Origin: TMP-24 sp046348855
GTDB taxonomy: Bacteria > Pseudomonadota > Alphaproteobacteria > Rhodobacterales > Rhodobacteraceae
Length of the DNA: 64,000 bases
Assembly (NCBI GenBank): GCA_046348855.1
Contig: JAXMDK010000008.1
Coordinates: 84,648 to 148,647 of the forward strand
Direction: 5' to 3'
Part shown: positions 33,075-43,292 of the stretch, piece by piece
Numbering within the stretch: position 1 is the first letter of the stretch
Layout of the letters: each line of letters starts with the position of its first letter
Position numbers and translations under genes: made by a program
Notes under the pieces: generated by a model
Database searches by the model: none
What the model saw: only the letters and a program-made list of their open reading frames with translations
What the model was told of the DNA's origin: nothing

Positions 33075-33277
33075 GTCCGGGGCTCCCATGAGTCGTGCGG
33101 ACCCTTGGTGTTTGGCCGATGCGCCTGCCTTCTTCGGCAGGAACCGGGCCGGGCAACAAGGCGCAACAGAATGACCCTACCTCTGGCGGGCGCTTTAGCG
33201 GACCCGGTGGAAGACCGAGAGCTCTGGGATCGTGGCAGACCTTCGCGGATCAACCGCGAGCAAGATGAGGACAAGCG
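33075..33277 (+). promoter_or_regulatory. Structured rplS leader
   Basis: About 200 bases of untranslated leader. CCTGCC/GGCAGG (33124-33129, 33136-33141) and TCGCGG/CCGCGA (33243-33248, 33254-33259) are clear stems; the second lies close to the GAGG ribosome-binding site at 33267-33270. It may mediate autogenous control of L19, but no known leader family was recognised. Confidence 0.4.
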
Positions 33278-33652
33278 ATGGACATTATCGCACAGCTTGA
33301 GGCCGAGCAGATCGCCGGCCTTGCCAAGAAGATCCCGGATTTCAAATCGGGCGACACCGTGCGCGTCGGCTACAAGGTGACCGAAGGCACCCGCACCCGC
33401 GTGCAGAACTACGAAGGCGTGGTCATCGGCCGCAAGGGCGGCGCGACGATCTCGGCCTCGTTCACCGTGCGCAAGATCTCGTTCGGCGAAGGCGTGGAAC
33501 GGGTGTTCCCGCTCTACTCGACCAACATCGAGACCATCGAAGTGGTCCGCCGTGGCCGCGTCCGCCGCGCCAAGCTCTACTACCTGCGTGACCGCCGCGG
33601 CAAATCGGCCCGGATCGCCGAAGTGTCGAACTACAAAGAAAAAGCTGAGTAA
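33278..33652 (+). CDS. rplS: 50S ribosomal protein L19
   Basis: A 124-aa L19 at the 30S-50S interface: MDIIAQLEAEQ, GDTVRVGYKVTEGTRTRVQN, FEGV-type YEGVVIGRKGG, and RRGRVRRAKLYYLRDRRGKS. Separated from trmD by 255 bases holding its own promoter and leader. Confidence 0.97.
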   Translation: MDIIAQLEAEQIAGLAKKIPDFKSGDTVRVGYKVTEGTRTRVQNYEGVVIGRKGGATISASFTVRKISFGEGVERVFPLYSTNIETIEVVRRGRVRRAKLYYLRDRRGKSARIAEVSNYKEKAE

Positions 33653-33663
33653 GGAGCGGGACG

Positions 33664-33885
33664 ATGAAAGACGCCATCCACCCGAACTATCACTTCATCA
33701 CCGTGAAGATGACCGACGGCACCACCTACCAGACCCGTTCGACCTGGGGCAAGGAAGGCGACACGCTGTCGCTCGACATCGACCCGACGGTGCACCCGGC
33801 CTGGACCGGCGGTTCGGCCAAGCTGCTGGATACCGGCGGCCGCGTGTCGAAGTTCAAGAACAAATACGCTGGCCTCGGTTTCTGA
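33664..33885 (+). CDS. rpmE: 50S ribosomal protein L31
   Basis: A 73-aa L31: MKDAIHPNYHFITVKMTDGT, then SLDIDPTVHPAWTGG and KFKNKYAG. The Zn-binding CxxC of some L31 proteins is absent, so this is the zinc-free type. Confidence 0.96.
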   Translation: MKDAIHPNYHFITVKMTDGTTYQTRSTWGKEGDTLSLDIDPTVHPAWTGGSAKLLDTGGRVSKFKNKYAGLGF

Positions 33886-33926
33886 GCATCTAGCGCTTTT
33901 CACAGAGGCGCATACAACATATAGTC

Positions 33927-33955
33927 AAAGGCGCGCCAGAAACGGCGCGCCTTTT
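33927..33955 (+). terminator. Rho-independent terminator after rpmE
   Basis: AAAGGCGCGCC (33927-33937), 6-base loop, GGCGCGCCTTT (33944-33954) and one further T. It ends the rplS-rpmE transcript before mipZ. Confidence 0.85.
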
Positions 33956-33980
33956 GAGTCTCAGCGGGCAAGGAACAGAC

Positions 33981-34790
33981 GTGGCGCACATCATCGTCGT
34001 GGGCAACGAAAAGGGCGGGTCGGGCAAGTCGACGACCTGCATGCATGTGGCGACCGCACTTTGCCGGTCGGGCCACAAGGTCGGCGCGCTGGATCTGGAC
34101 CTGCGCCAGAAAAGCTTTGGCCGCTATATCGAGAATCGCCTCGCCTATCTGAAGAAGGAAGGGCTGAGCCTGCCCGCGCCCGATTACCGCGACCTGCCGG
34201 AAATCGACCAGTCGGCGCTGGAGCCGGGCGAGAACGCCTATGACCGGCGGCTGTCGGCCGCCGTCGCCGCGCTGGAAAAGGATGCCGACTTCATCGTCAT
34301 CGACTGCCCCGGCAGCCACACGCGGCTGAGCCAGGTCGCGCATTCGCTGGCCGACACGCTGATCACGCCCTTGAACGACAGTTTCATCGATTTCGACCTG
34401 CTGGCGCGGATCGACCATGACACCAACCGCGTCACCGGGCCGTCGATCTATTCGGAAATGGTCTGGTCGGCGCGGCAGTTACGGGCCCGCGCCGGGCTGA
34501 AGCCGATCGACTGGATCGTGCTGCGCAACCGGCTTGGCGCGCAGCAGATGCACAACAAGAAAAAGGTCGGCGAGGCGCTGGAACAACTGTCGCGGCGCAT
34601 CGGCTTCCGCGTGGCGCCCGGCTTTTCCGAACGGGTGATCTTCCGCGAGCTTTTTCCCCGCGGGCTCACGCTCTTGGACCTGCGCGACGTGGGAGTCGAA
34701 CACCTGAACCTGTCGAACGTCGCCGCCCGGCAGGAAGTGCGCGATCTGATGAAGGCGCTCGACCTGCCCGGCGTGACCGTCGACTTCTGA
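33981..34790 (+). CDS. mipZ: Division-plane positioning ATPase MipZ
   Basis: A 269-aa ParA/MinD-type ATPase that blocks FtsZ near the poles. Deviant Walker A is NEKGGSGKSTTCMH; A' DLDLRQKSFGRYIENR; Walker B FIVIDCPGSHTRLSQVAH. Ends LDLPGVTVDF. GTG 33981 has AAGGAA upstream; an ATG at 33954 falls inside the terminator stem. Confidence 0.95.
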   Translation: MAHIIVVGNEKGGSGKSTTCMHVATALCRSGHKVGALDLDLRQKSFGRYIENRLAYLKKEGLSLPAPDYRDLPEIDQSALEPGENAYDRRLSAAVAALEKDADFIVIDCPGSHTRLSQVAHSLADTLITPLNDSFIDFDLLARIDHDTNRVTGPSIYSEMVWSARQLRARAGLKPIDWIVLRNRLGAQQMHNKKKVGEALEQLSRRIGFRVAPGFSERVIFRELFPRGLTLLDLRDVGVEHLNLSNVAARQEVRDLMKALDLPGVTVDF

Positions 34791-34794
34791 GCTG

Positions 34795-34965
34795 TCAGGC
34801 GGCGGCGATATTCCTGCGGAACAGCACCGGGCTGGGCTGGACCGGGACGGAGCGGCGCGAAGGCGCCGGCGCGGCCAGCGATTTCAGCCGCGCATCGAAC
34901 TGATCGTCTTCTTTTTCCGCAGAGCGGCGGACGAACTGTCCGATACGTGCAACCAGAGATTTCAT
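34795..34965 (-). CDS. 56-aa basic small protein convergent with mipZ
   Basis: Reads MKSLVARIGQFVRRSAEKED then FDARLKSLAAPAPSRRSVPV and ends FRRNIAAA. AGGAG lies 6 bases before ATG 34965, and its stop is 5 bases from that of mipZ. Basic and Pro/Ala-rich in the second half. No family recognised; a good ribosome-binding site and near-zero wasted space support it. Confidence 0.6.
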   Translation of the reverse strand: MKSLVARIGQFVRRSAEKEDDQFDARLKSLAAPAPSRRSVPVQPSPVLFRRNIAAA

Positions 34966-35030
34966 CACCATCTCCTGTCTGTCCCCACGCTAGAATCCCC
35001 CGGCCGCGTGACCGAAAGATGGCATGACCG

Positions 35031-35053
35031 GGACGATTTTCTGAAAATCCTCC
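35031..35053. promoter_or_regulatory. Near-perfect palindrome upstream of the opp operon
   Basis: GATTTTC (35035-35041), T, GAAAATC (35043-35049), with GGA and TCC also pairing at the outer ends (35031-35033, 35051-35053). It sits in the 297-bp divergent gap between the 56-aa gene and the opp operon, about 210 bases before its ATG. Candidate operator; the rest of the gap holds no recognisable gene or promoter. Confidence 0.45.
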
Positions 35054-35262
35054 GGTTCGGCCGCCCGGCGATTCGCAGCTGTTGACGCAGGGTAATGCCG
35101 CGCCGGAGCCGGCAAACTGCCGGTTCGCGTCGTCATTCTGTCATGAACCCCCCGGCATTTCCGGGACATTCGGTCTTGTCTGTCGGTCGCGCGCGACTAC
35201 TCTTTCGCCAGTTTTCGCTGGTCCGCACGGATCGGGCGATCCACCCCTTCAGGGAGTCCCTC

Positions 35263-36876
35263 ATGAAAAAGCAGCTGCTTCTGTCCACGGTTCTCAGCCT
35301 GGCGCTGGCCCTTCCGGCGATCGCCGCCAACCCGCAACCGGGCGAGGTGCTGGCCGACAACCAGACCTATACGTTCCGCCTGCTGGACGCGATCAAGACG
35401 ATGGACCCCGGCCTGAACGCCGATGTCGAAGGCTCGGACGTGCTGCGCGCCCTGTTCGAAGGGCTGTACAACGAAACGTCGGACGGCAGCCTGGAGCCGG
35501 GCGTCGCCACCGGCTACGACCTGTCGGCGGACAAGACCACCTACACCTTCCACCTGCGCCCCGAGGCCAAATGGTCGAACGGCGATCCGGTGACGGCGCA
35601 GGATTTCGTCTATGCCTGGCAGCGGCTGGCCGACCCCAAGACCGCATCCGAATATGCCTGGTATCTGGAGCTGGGCCAGGTGGTGAACGCCGCCGAAGTG
35701 ACCGCCGGCAAGGTGCCGCCGACCGATCTGGGCGTGAAGGCGGTGGACGACCACACGTTCGAGGTCAAGCTGATCGCGCCCCTGCCCTATTTCCCCAAGA
35801 TGACCACCAACGCCTCGCTGTTCCCGGTGCACAAGGCCACCATCGAGAAATTCGGCGCCGACTGGACCAAGCCGGAAAACATGGTCTCGAACGGCGCCTA
35901 TGTGCTGAAGGAGCATATCCTCGGCGAAAAGGTGGTGATGGAGCGCAACAAGAACTACTGGGATGATGCGCACACGGTGATGACCACCGTCACCGGCCTG
36001 ACCATCAACGACGAAAACGCCGGCCTGACCCGGTTCCTGGCCGGCGAGGTCGACCGCACCGACGTTCCGGCAGGCCAGTATCCGCAGTTGAAGCAGGACC
36101 ACCCCGACATGGCGGTGTCGACGCCTTATTCCTGCTCGTATGATTATGTGATCAACCTGACGCCCAAGGGCAACCCGGCGCTTCAGGACGTGCGGGTGCG
36201 CAAGGCGCTGTCCTACGCGGTCGACCGCGACATCATCGTGAACAACGTCCTGCAGGGCGGCCAGAAGCCGGCCTACAACTGGACCCACTGGGCGATGAAC
36301 GGCTTCAAGATGCCCGACATCGACTATTCGCACTGGACCCAGGAAGAGCGCAACGCCAAGGCCAAGGAACTGATGGCCGAAGCCGGCTATGGCCCCGACA
36401 AGCCGCTGACCATCCAGTTCAACTACAACACCAGCGAAGCCCACCAGAAGGTCGCCTCGGCCATCGCCCAGATGTGGAAGCAGACGCTGGGGGTCGACCT
36501 GGTGCTGAACAACCTGGAATGGAAGGTCCACACCGACCGGATGCAGAGCCAGGATTTCGAGATGGCCCGCTATGCCTGGTGCGCCGACTATAACGAAGCT
36601 TCGACCTTCCTCGACGTGCTGGCCGGCTATTCGGGCAACAACAACGGCAAGTATTCCAACCCCGAATACGACAAGCTGCTGAAGGACGCCAAGACCGCCG
36701 ACGACCCGAACGTCATGTACACGAAGGCCGAGGCGATCCTGGCCAACGACATGCCGATCATCCCGATCTACCACTATGCCAAGGTCGACATGATCCAGCC
36801 CGACATCCGCGGCTTGCCCGACAAGAACGTGATGCAAAGCTGGTACGCGAAGAACCTCTATCGCGTGAAGCAGTAA
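35263..36876 (+). CDS. oppA: Oligopeptide/dipeptide ABC transporter substrate-binding protein
   Basis: A 537-aa periplasmic SBP_bac_5 protein. Signal peptide MKKQLLLSTVLSLALALPAIA. The cluster signature TMDPGLNADVEGSDVLRALF is near residue 45, with KWSNGDPVTAQDFVYAWQRL. C-terminus QSWYAKNLYRVKQ. AGGGAG precedes ATG 35263. First gene of oppABCDF; a hairpin follows it. Confidence 0.94.
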   Translation: MKKQLLLSTVLSLALALPAIAANPQPGEVLADNQTYTFRLLDAIKTMDPGLNADVEGSDVLRALFEGLYNETSDGSLEPGVATGYDLSADKTTYTFHLRPEAKWSNGDPVTAQDFVYAWQRLADPKTASEYAWYLELGQVVNAAEVTAGKVPPTDLGVKAVDDHTFEVKLIAPLPYFPKMTTNASLFPVHKATIEKFGADWTKPENMVSNGAYVLKEHILGEKVVMERNKNYWDDAHTVMTTVTGLTINDENAGLTRFLAGEVDRTDVPAGQYPQLKQDHPDMAVSTPYSCSYDYVINLTPKGNPALQDVRVRKALSYAVDRDIIVNNVLQGGQKPAYNWTHWAMNGFKMPDIDYSHWTQEERNAKAKELMAEAGYGPDKPLTIQFNYNTSEAHQKVASAIAQMWKQTLGVDLVLNNLEWKVHTDRMQSQDFEMARYAWCADYNEASTFLDVLAGYSGNNNGKYSNPEYDKLLKDAKTADDPNVMYTKAEAILANDMPIIPIYHYAKVDMIQPDIRGLPDKNVMQSWYAKNLYRVKQ

Positions 36877-36891
36877 CCGACCCTATACTGA

Positions 36892-36926
36892 GCCCCCGGC
36901 CGATGCGGACCGGGGGCCTTCGGTTA
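36892..36926 (+). terminator. Attenuating hairpin after oppA
   Basis: GCCCCCGG (36892-36899) pairs with CCGGGGGC (36910-36917), followed by CTTCGGTTATT. Probably reduces read-through into the permease genes, keeping the binding protein in excess. Confidence 0.6.
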
Positions 36927-36942
36927 TTGCTCTGGGGGACCC

Positions 36943-37866
36943 ATGCTGACCTATGTCGCCAAGCGCGTGGCCATCGCCATACCGACGCTTCTGATCCTGA
37001 TCATCCTGTCGTTCCTGCTGATGCACGCGGCGCCGGGCGGCCCCTTCACCCAGGAAAAGAAGGCCTCGGCCGCGGTTCTGGCCAACCTGAACGCCAGGTA
37101 CGGGCTTGACCAGCCGCTGTGGAGGCAGGTGGCGACCTATGTCTGGAACATCGTCACGCGGTTCGATTTCGGCCCGTCGTTCGTCTACAAGGACCGCACC
37201 GTCAACGAGGTGATCGCCCAAGGCTTTCCGGTGACGCTGATCTACGGCTCCGTCGCCTTTGTCGTCGCTACGGTGGTCGGGATCGCGCTTGGCTGTGCGG
37301 CGGCAATCCGGCAGAACAGCTGGGTCGACTATCTGGCGGTCGGCATTTCCATCGGCGCGCAGGTTCTGCCCAACTTCGTGGTGGCGCCCTTGCTGGTGCT
37401 GGTCTTCACTCTGTGGCTGGGCTGGCTGCCAGGCGGCGGCTGGGAACACGGGCAGCTGAAATACGTCGTCATGCCGGTGATCGCGCTGTCGACCTCGTAC
37501 ATGGCGTCCATCGCGCGGATCACCCGTTCGTCCATGCTGGAAATCCTGACCTCGAACCACATCCGCACCGCCCGCGCCAAGGGCCTGCCGGAACGCAAGG
37601 TCATCCTGCGTCATGCGCTGCGCCCGGCGCTCTTGCCGGTCATTTCCTACCTGGGGCCGGCCTTCGTAACGATGATCACCGGCTCGGTGGTGGTCGACAT
37701 GTATTTCTCGACCGGCGGCATCGGCCGGTCGTTCGTCGACGCGGCGCTGAACCGGGACTATTCGGTGATGATGGGGGTGACGATCCTGGTCGGTGCGCTG
37801 ACGATCCTTTTCAATCTGGTGGTCGACATCCTGTACGCCTGGATCGACCCGAAAATCCGGTACTGA
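36943..37866 (+). CDS. oppB: Peptide ABC transporter permease (OppB type)
   Basis: A 307-aa inner-membrane permease with six helices. LILIILSFLLMHAAPGGPFT, NARYGLDQPLWRQ and the EAA motif RTARAKGLPERKVILRHALR are typical of OppB/DppB. Confidence 0.95.
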   Translation: MLTYVAKRVAIAIPTLLILIILSFLLMHAAPGGPFTQEKKASAAVLANLNARYGLDQPLWRQVATYVWNIVTRFDFGPSFVYKDRTVNEVIAQGFPVTLIYGSVAFVVATVVGIALGCAAAIRQNSWVDYLAVGISIGAQVLPNFVVAPLLVLVFTLWLGWLPGGGWEHGQLKYVVMPVIALSTSYMASIARITRSSMLEILTSNHIRTARAKGLPERKVILRHALRPALLPVISYLGPAFVTMITGSVVVDMYFSTGGIGRSFVDAALNRDYSVMMGVTILVGALTILFNLVVDILYAWIDPKIRY

Positions 37867-37869
37867 GCC

Positions 37870-38796
37870 ATGACCATAGACGCGCTGAAGATGAAGCGGC
37901 TGAGCGAAAGCCTGGCGGCGGGCGAGGTCCGGGGCCGGTCGCTGTGGGCCGACGCGCGCAAGCGCTTCGTGCGCAACAAGGCGGCGGTGGCGGGGGTGAT
38001 CCTGCTGATCCTCGTCGCGCTTTACGCCTTTTGCGGCGAATGGATCGCAGCCTACACGTTCGACTACAAGGACTTCACGATCATGGGCCACGCCGCCCAG
38101 ACCGGGCAGCCGTCGCTGGCCAACGGCCATTATTTCGGCGTCGACAACGACGGGCGTGACATGTTCGCGGTGACGGCGCAGGGCACGCGGATCTCGCTGA
38201 TGGTCGGGATCGTCGGCGCGGTGATCTCGGTGATCGTCGGCACCATCTACGGGGCGGTGTCGGGCTATGCCGGGGGCCGCACCGACAGCATAATGATGCG
38301 GATCGTCGACATCCTTCTGTCGATCCCGTTCATGTTCGTCATCATCCTGCTTCTGGTGATGTTCGGCCGGTCGCTGGTGATGCTGTTCGCCGGGATCGGG
38401 CTTCTGTCCTGGCTGAACATGGCCCGCATCGTGCGCGGCCAGACGCTGAGCCTGAAGAACAAGGAATATATCGAGGCGGCGCGCGCCACCGGCGTTCCGG
38501 CCTGGAAGATCATCCTGCGCCATGTCACCCCGAACCTTCTGGGCATCGTCGCGGTCTATGCGACGCTCCTGATCCCCGACATGATCCTGACTGAAAGCTT
38601 CATCAGCTTTCTCGGCCTTGGGGTGCAGTCGCCGATGACCAGCCTCGGCGCGCTGATTTCCGACGGGGCCAAGACGATGCAGTATCACACGCTCTGGTCG
38701 CTGTTCGTGCCGCTAGTCTTCTTCGTCACCACCATGTTCGCCTTCTTCTTCGTCGGCGACGGGCTGCGCGACGCGCTTGATCCGAAGGACCGCTGA
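37870..38796 (+). CDS. oppC: Peptide ABC transporter permease (OppC type)
   Basis: A 308-aa permease. FGVDNDGRDMFAVTAQGTRI, IVRGQTLSLKNKEYIEAARA (EAA loop) and ILTESFISFLGLGVQSPMTS identify the OppC half; it begins 3 bases after oppB. Confidence 0.95.
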   Translation: MTIDALKMKRLSESLAAGEVRGRSLWADARKRFVRNKAAVAGVILLILVALYAFCGEWIAAYTFDYKDFTIMGHAAQTGQPSLANGHYFGVDNDGRDMFAVTAQGTRISLMVGIVGAVISVIVGTIYGAVSGYAGGRTDSIMMRIVDILLSIPFMFVIILLLVMFGRSLVMLFAGIGLLSWLNMARIVRGQTLSLKNKEYIEAARATGVPAWKIILRHVTPNLLGIVAVYATLLIPDMILTESFISFLGLGVQSPMTSLGALISDGAKTMQYHTLWSLFVPLVFFVTTMFAFFFVGDGLRDALDPKDR

Positions 38797-38797
38797 C

Positions 38798-39766
38798 ATG
38801 GCCCTGCTGGACATCACCGACCTGCGGGTCAGCTTCCGAACCAACGACGGCACCGTCAACGCGGTGAACGGCATTTCGCTGTCGCTGGACCGTGGCCAGA
38901 CCCTGGGCATCGTCGGCGAAAGCGGCTCGGGCAAAAGCCAGCTCGCCTTCGCGGTCATGGGCCTGCTGGCCAGGAACGGCCGGGCCAGCGGATCGGTCCG
39001 CTTCGACGGACAGGAAATTCTGAATGCCCCGGCCACCACGCTGAACCAGGTGCGCGCCAACCGGATCGCCATGGTCTTCCAGGACCCGATGACCTCGCTC
39101 AATCCCTACATGCGGGTTTCCGACCAGATGGCCGAAGTGCTGGTCCATCACAAGGGCATGGCCAAGGACGCGGCGCAGCGCGAATGCGTGCGCATGCTGG
39201 ACGCGGTGAAGATCCCCGACGCGGCCGGGCGCATCCGCCTTTACCCGCATGAATTCTCCGGCGGCATGCGTCAGCGGGTGATGATCGCCATGTCGCTGCT
39301 GTGCCGGCCCGACCTGCTGATCGCCGACGAGCCGACCACCGCGCTCGACGTGACGGTGCAGGCCCAGATGATGAAGCTTCTGGGCGATCTTCAGCGCGAC
39401 TTCGGCATGGCCACCATCCTCATCACCCACGACCTCGGGGTGGTGGCGGGTTTCTGCGAAAGGGTCATCGTGATGTATGGCGGCCAGGTGATGGAGCAAA
39501 GCCCGGTCGGCCCGCTGTTCGCCAACCCGACCCATCCCTATACCCGCGGCCTGTTGCAGGCGATCCCGCGGGTGGACCGTGACGATGCCGAGCTTCAGTC
39601 GATCCCCGGCTCGCCCCCCAACATGATGCGCGCGCCGCAGGGTTGCCCCTTCGCGCCCCGCTGCCCCTACGAGATCGAAAGCTGCACCGAGTATCTGTCG
39701 CCGCTGACCGAGTTCGCGCCCGGCCGGGCGCGTGCCTGCAACCGCGCGGTGGAGGAACTGGCATGA
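38798..39766 (+). CDS. oppD: Peptide ABC transporter ATP-binding protein (OppD type)
   Basis: A 322-aa ATPase. Walker A GESGSGKSQLA, signature LSGGMRQRV-type FSGGMRQRVMIAM, Walker B DLLIADEPTTALDV. C-terminal oligopeptide-ABC motif has CPFAPRCPYEIESC, an Fe-S or metal-binding-like Cys cluster common to the family. ATG 38798 is chosen over 38777. Confidence 0.96.
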   Translation: MALLDITDLRVSFRTNDGTVNAVNGISLSLDRGQTLGIVGESGSGKSQLAFAVMGLLARNGRASGSVRFDGQEILNAPATTLNQVRANRIAMVFQDPMTSLNPYMRVSDQMAEVLVHHKGMAKDAAQRECVRMLDAVKIPDAAGRIRLYPHEFSGGMRQRVMIAMSLLCRPDLLIADEPTTALDVTVQAQMMKLLGDLQRDFGMATILITHDLGVVAGFCERVIVMYGGQVMEQSPVGPLFANPTHPYTRGLLQAIPRVDRDDAELQSIPGSPPNMMRAPQGCPFAPRCPYEIESCTEYLSPLTEFAPGRARACNRAVEELA

Positions 39767-40776
39767 GCGCCCCGCTGCTGACCGTCCGCGATCTGCGCGT
39801 CACCTTCAAGCTGCGCCGCGAAGGCGACCTGCCCTGGACCGCACCGCGGCTCTTGCGGGCGGTGGGGGGCGTGGACTTCACCCTGAACCCCGGCGAAACG
39901 CTGGGCATCGTCGGCGAAAGCGGCTGTGGCAAGTCGACGCTCGCCCGCGCGCTGATCCAGATGGTGCCGGCCACCGGGCAGGCGATCTGGCAGGATGGCA
40001 CCGACCTTTTGTCGTTGGCGCCGCGCGCCATGCTGAAATACCGCGCCGACATCCAGATGGTGTTCCAGGACCCGCTGGCCAGCCTGAACCCGCGCATGAC
40101 CGTGGGCCAGATCATCGCCGAACCCTTGCGGACCCACCGCCCCGGCCTGTCGCGCGACGAGGTCAAGCGCCGCGTCCAGGCGATGCTCGAAAAGGTCGGC
40201 CTGCTGCCCAACCAGATCAACCGCTACCCGCACGAATTTTCCGGCGGCCAGTGCCAGCGCATCGGCATCGCCCGCGCGCTGATCGTCGAGCCGAAGCTTC
40301 TGGTCTGCGACGAGCCGGTATCGGCGCTGGACGTGTCGATCCAGGCGCAGGTCATCAACCTGCTCATGGAGTTGCAGCGCGACCTGGGGCTGGCGATGAT
40401 CTTCATCGCCCACGACCTGAGCGTGGTGAAGCACATTTCCGACCGGGTAATGGTCCTTTATCTCGGCAAGGTGATGGAGTTGGCTTCCAGTCACGATCTG
40501 TATGCCGCGCCCCAACATCCCTATACGCAAGCGCTGCTGTCGTCGGTGCCGATCCCCGATCCGGTGGCGGAACGGGCCAAGGTGACAATCCCGCTGGAGG
40601 GCGACCTGCCCTCGCCGCTGGCGCCGCCGTCGGGCTGCGTGTTCCGCACCCGCTGCCCGCGCGCCCAGGCCCGCTGCGCCGCCGAGGTGCCGGTGCTGAC
40701 CGGGGCGAACCACGCGACCGCCTGCCACTTTCCGGGACCGGCGACCGTCGGGCAACGGCAGTCAGAGCTGGCCTGA
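39763..40776 (+). CDS. oppF: Peptide ABC transporter ATP-binding protein (OppF type)
   Basis: A 337-aa ATPase. Walker A GESGCGKSTLARA, signature FSGGQCQRIGIARAL, Walker B LLVCDEPVSALDV, and C-terminal CVFRTRCPRAQARC. ATG 39763 overlaps the oppD stop (ATGA). Both ATPases would energise uptake by the OppBC channel. Confidence 0.96.
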   Translation: MSAPLLTVRDLRVTFKLRREGDLPWTAPRLLRAVGGVDFTLNPGETLGIVGESGCGKSTLARALIQMVPATGQAIWQDGTDLLSLAPRAMLKYRADIQMVFQDPLASLNPRMTVGQIIAEPLRTHRPGLSRDEVKRRVQAMLEKVGLLPNQINRYPHEFSGGQCQRIGIARALIVEPKLLVCDEPVSALDVSIQAQVINLLMELQRDLGLAMIFIAHDLSVVKHISDRVMVLYLGKVMELASSHDLYAAPQHPYTQALLSSVPIPDPVAERAKVTIPLEGDLPSPLAPPSGCVFRTRCPRAQARCAAEVPVLTGANHATACHFPGPATVGQRQSELA

Positions 40777-40786
40777 CGCCGGGCTC

Positions 40787-41575
40787 TCAGGACAAAAGCG
40801 TTTCCAGCAGCGCGCCGTCGGGGCGTTCCAGCCCTTCGATCACGTTGAAATGGTGGCGGCCCGGTTCGACCGTCACCGGACAGGACCAGGCATTGCCCAG
40901 CCGGCGCGCCTGATCCAGGAACCGGGGCCGTTCGTCACCGCCGACCCAGACGTGAACCGCGGCGCCCGGCCGCCGGGGCAGCAGGGCCGGGCTTTCGGCC
41001 CGTGCCTCGGCCGTATCGAGGTGCAATTCGGCCTGCATACCAGTTTCGATCAACGGCCGCAGGTCGCTGAGTGGCGAGATCGGCACCACCCGGCGCAGCC
41101 GGGCGATGGTGGCCGCGTCGGCCAGCCCTTCGACACAGGCCATCCGCGCCGCCAGATGCCCGCCCGCCGAATGACCGGCCAGCATGATCGGCCCCGCCAC
41201 CTCGGCCGCCATCGCCGGCAAGGCGGCGGCGATCTCGGCGGTCATGGCGGCGATGCGCGCCGCCGGGGCCAGCGTGTAGGCGGGCAGCGCACAGGCCCAG
41301 CCCCGCGCCAGCGCGCCCGCCGCCAGGTGCGAAAAGTCGCGCGGCCCGAAGGCCAGCCAGTAGCCGCCGTGAATGAAGACCATCAGTCCTTCGGGCTGGC
41401 CCTCGGGCAGGAACAGGTCGAACCATTGCCGTTCGCCCGCCCCGTAGGCCACCCCGAGCCGCCCCCGACCGGCAACAGAGACCCGGAAGTCCGCTGCCTT
41501 CTTGGCCCAGCGTGATGGAAAATATTTGCCATCCGCTAAATATTTTGAATTGGCAAATGCGTCATCGAAGCGCAT
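40787..41575 (-). CDS. Alpha/beta hydrolase (esterase / arylformamidase-like)
   Basis: A 262-aa hydrolase with the oxyanion HGGYW motif (VFIHGGYWLAFGPRDFSH), nucleophile GHSAGGH, and a late His in GRHHFNVIE. HGGYW proteins include kynurenine formamidases and carboxylesterases. ATG 41575 is preferred to upstream starts reaching 41716, which overlap the divergent gabD. The N-terminal codons are AT-rich. Confidence 0.88.
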   Translation of the reverse strand: MRFDDAFANSKYLADGKYFPSRWAKKAADFRVSVAGRGRLGVAYGAGERQWFDLFLPEGQPEGLMVFIHGGYWLAFGPRDFSHLAAGALARGWACALPAYTLAPAARIAAMTAEIAAALPAMAAEVAGPIMLAGHSAGGHLAARMACVEGLADAATIARLRRVVPISPLSDLRPLIETGMQAELHLDTAEARAESPALLPRRPGAAVHVWVGGDERPRFLDQARRLGNAWSCPVTVEPGRHHFNVIEGLERPDGALLETLLS

Positions 41576-41654
41576 ATAGTTCCCCGTCGCCCGGCCGAGT
41601 CCGGGCCTGTTCCATTGCCTGCCCTGAAACGGGGCAATCCACAAGGGGCCCGCC

Positions 41655-43133
<1,479 letters not shown>

Positions 43134-43155
43134 CGGCCAGTCCTTCGAGACGGCT

Positions 43156-43187
43156 AACGGGGGCCACGCGGCCCCCGTTTCGCTTTC
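43156..43187 (+). terminator. Rho-independent terminator after gabD
   Basis: AACGGGGGCC (43156-43165), loop ACGC, GGCCCCCGTT (43170-43179), then TCGCTTT. Confidence 0.85.
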
Positions 43188-43237
43188 CGGCCCCGGCGGC
43201 GAAGTCGCAATCGTCGCAACCGCCGTCGCGGGACGGC

Positions 43238-43266
43238 GTGACACCAGCGGGTCGCCTGCCTATCGT
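43238..43266 (+). promoter_or_regulatory. Candidate promoter of the DUF861 cupin gene
   Basis: GTGACA (43238-43243), 17 bases, TATCGT (43261-43266), 27 bases before ATG 43293. Confidence 0.5.
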
Positions 43267-43292
43267 CCGCCCCCGACAAAGGGAGAAACTTC

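Noticed and set aside
32609..33917. GCGCATACAA present in the foreign trmD tail and after rpmE, as if a duplication
   Set aside because: A 10-base match is expected by chance in 64 kb and neither copy marks a clear boundary.
33954..33980. ATG at 33954 as mipZ start
   Set aside because: Lies at the terminator stem of rpmE and lacks a ribosome-binding site; GTG 33981 has AAGGAA and the family N-terminus.
41524..41558. ATTTGCCA / TGGCAAAT inverted repeat near the hydrolase start
   Set aside because: Lies inside coding codons of the hydrolase N-terminus; a regulatory role is not supported.
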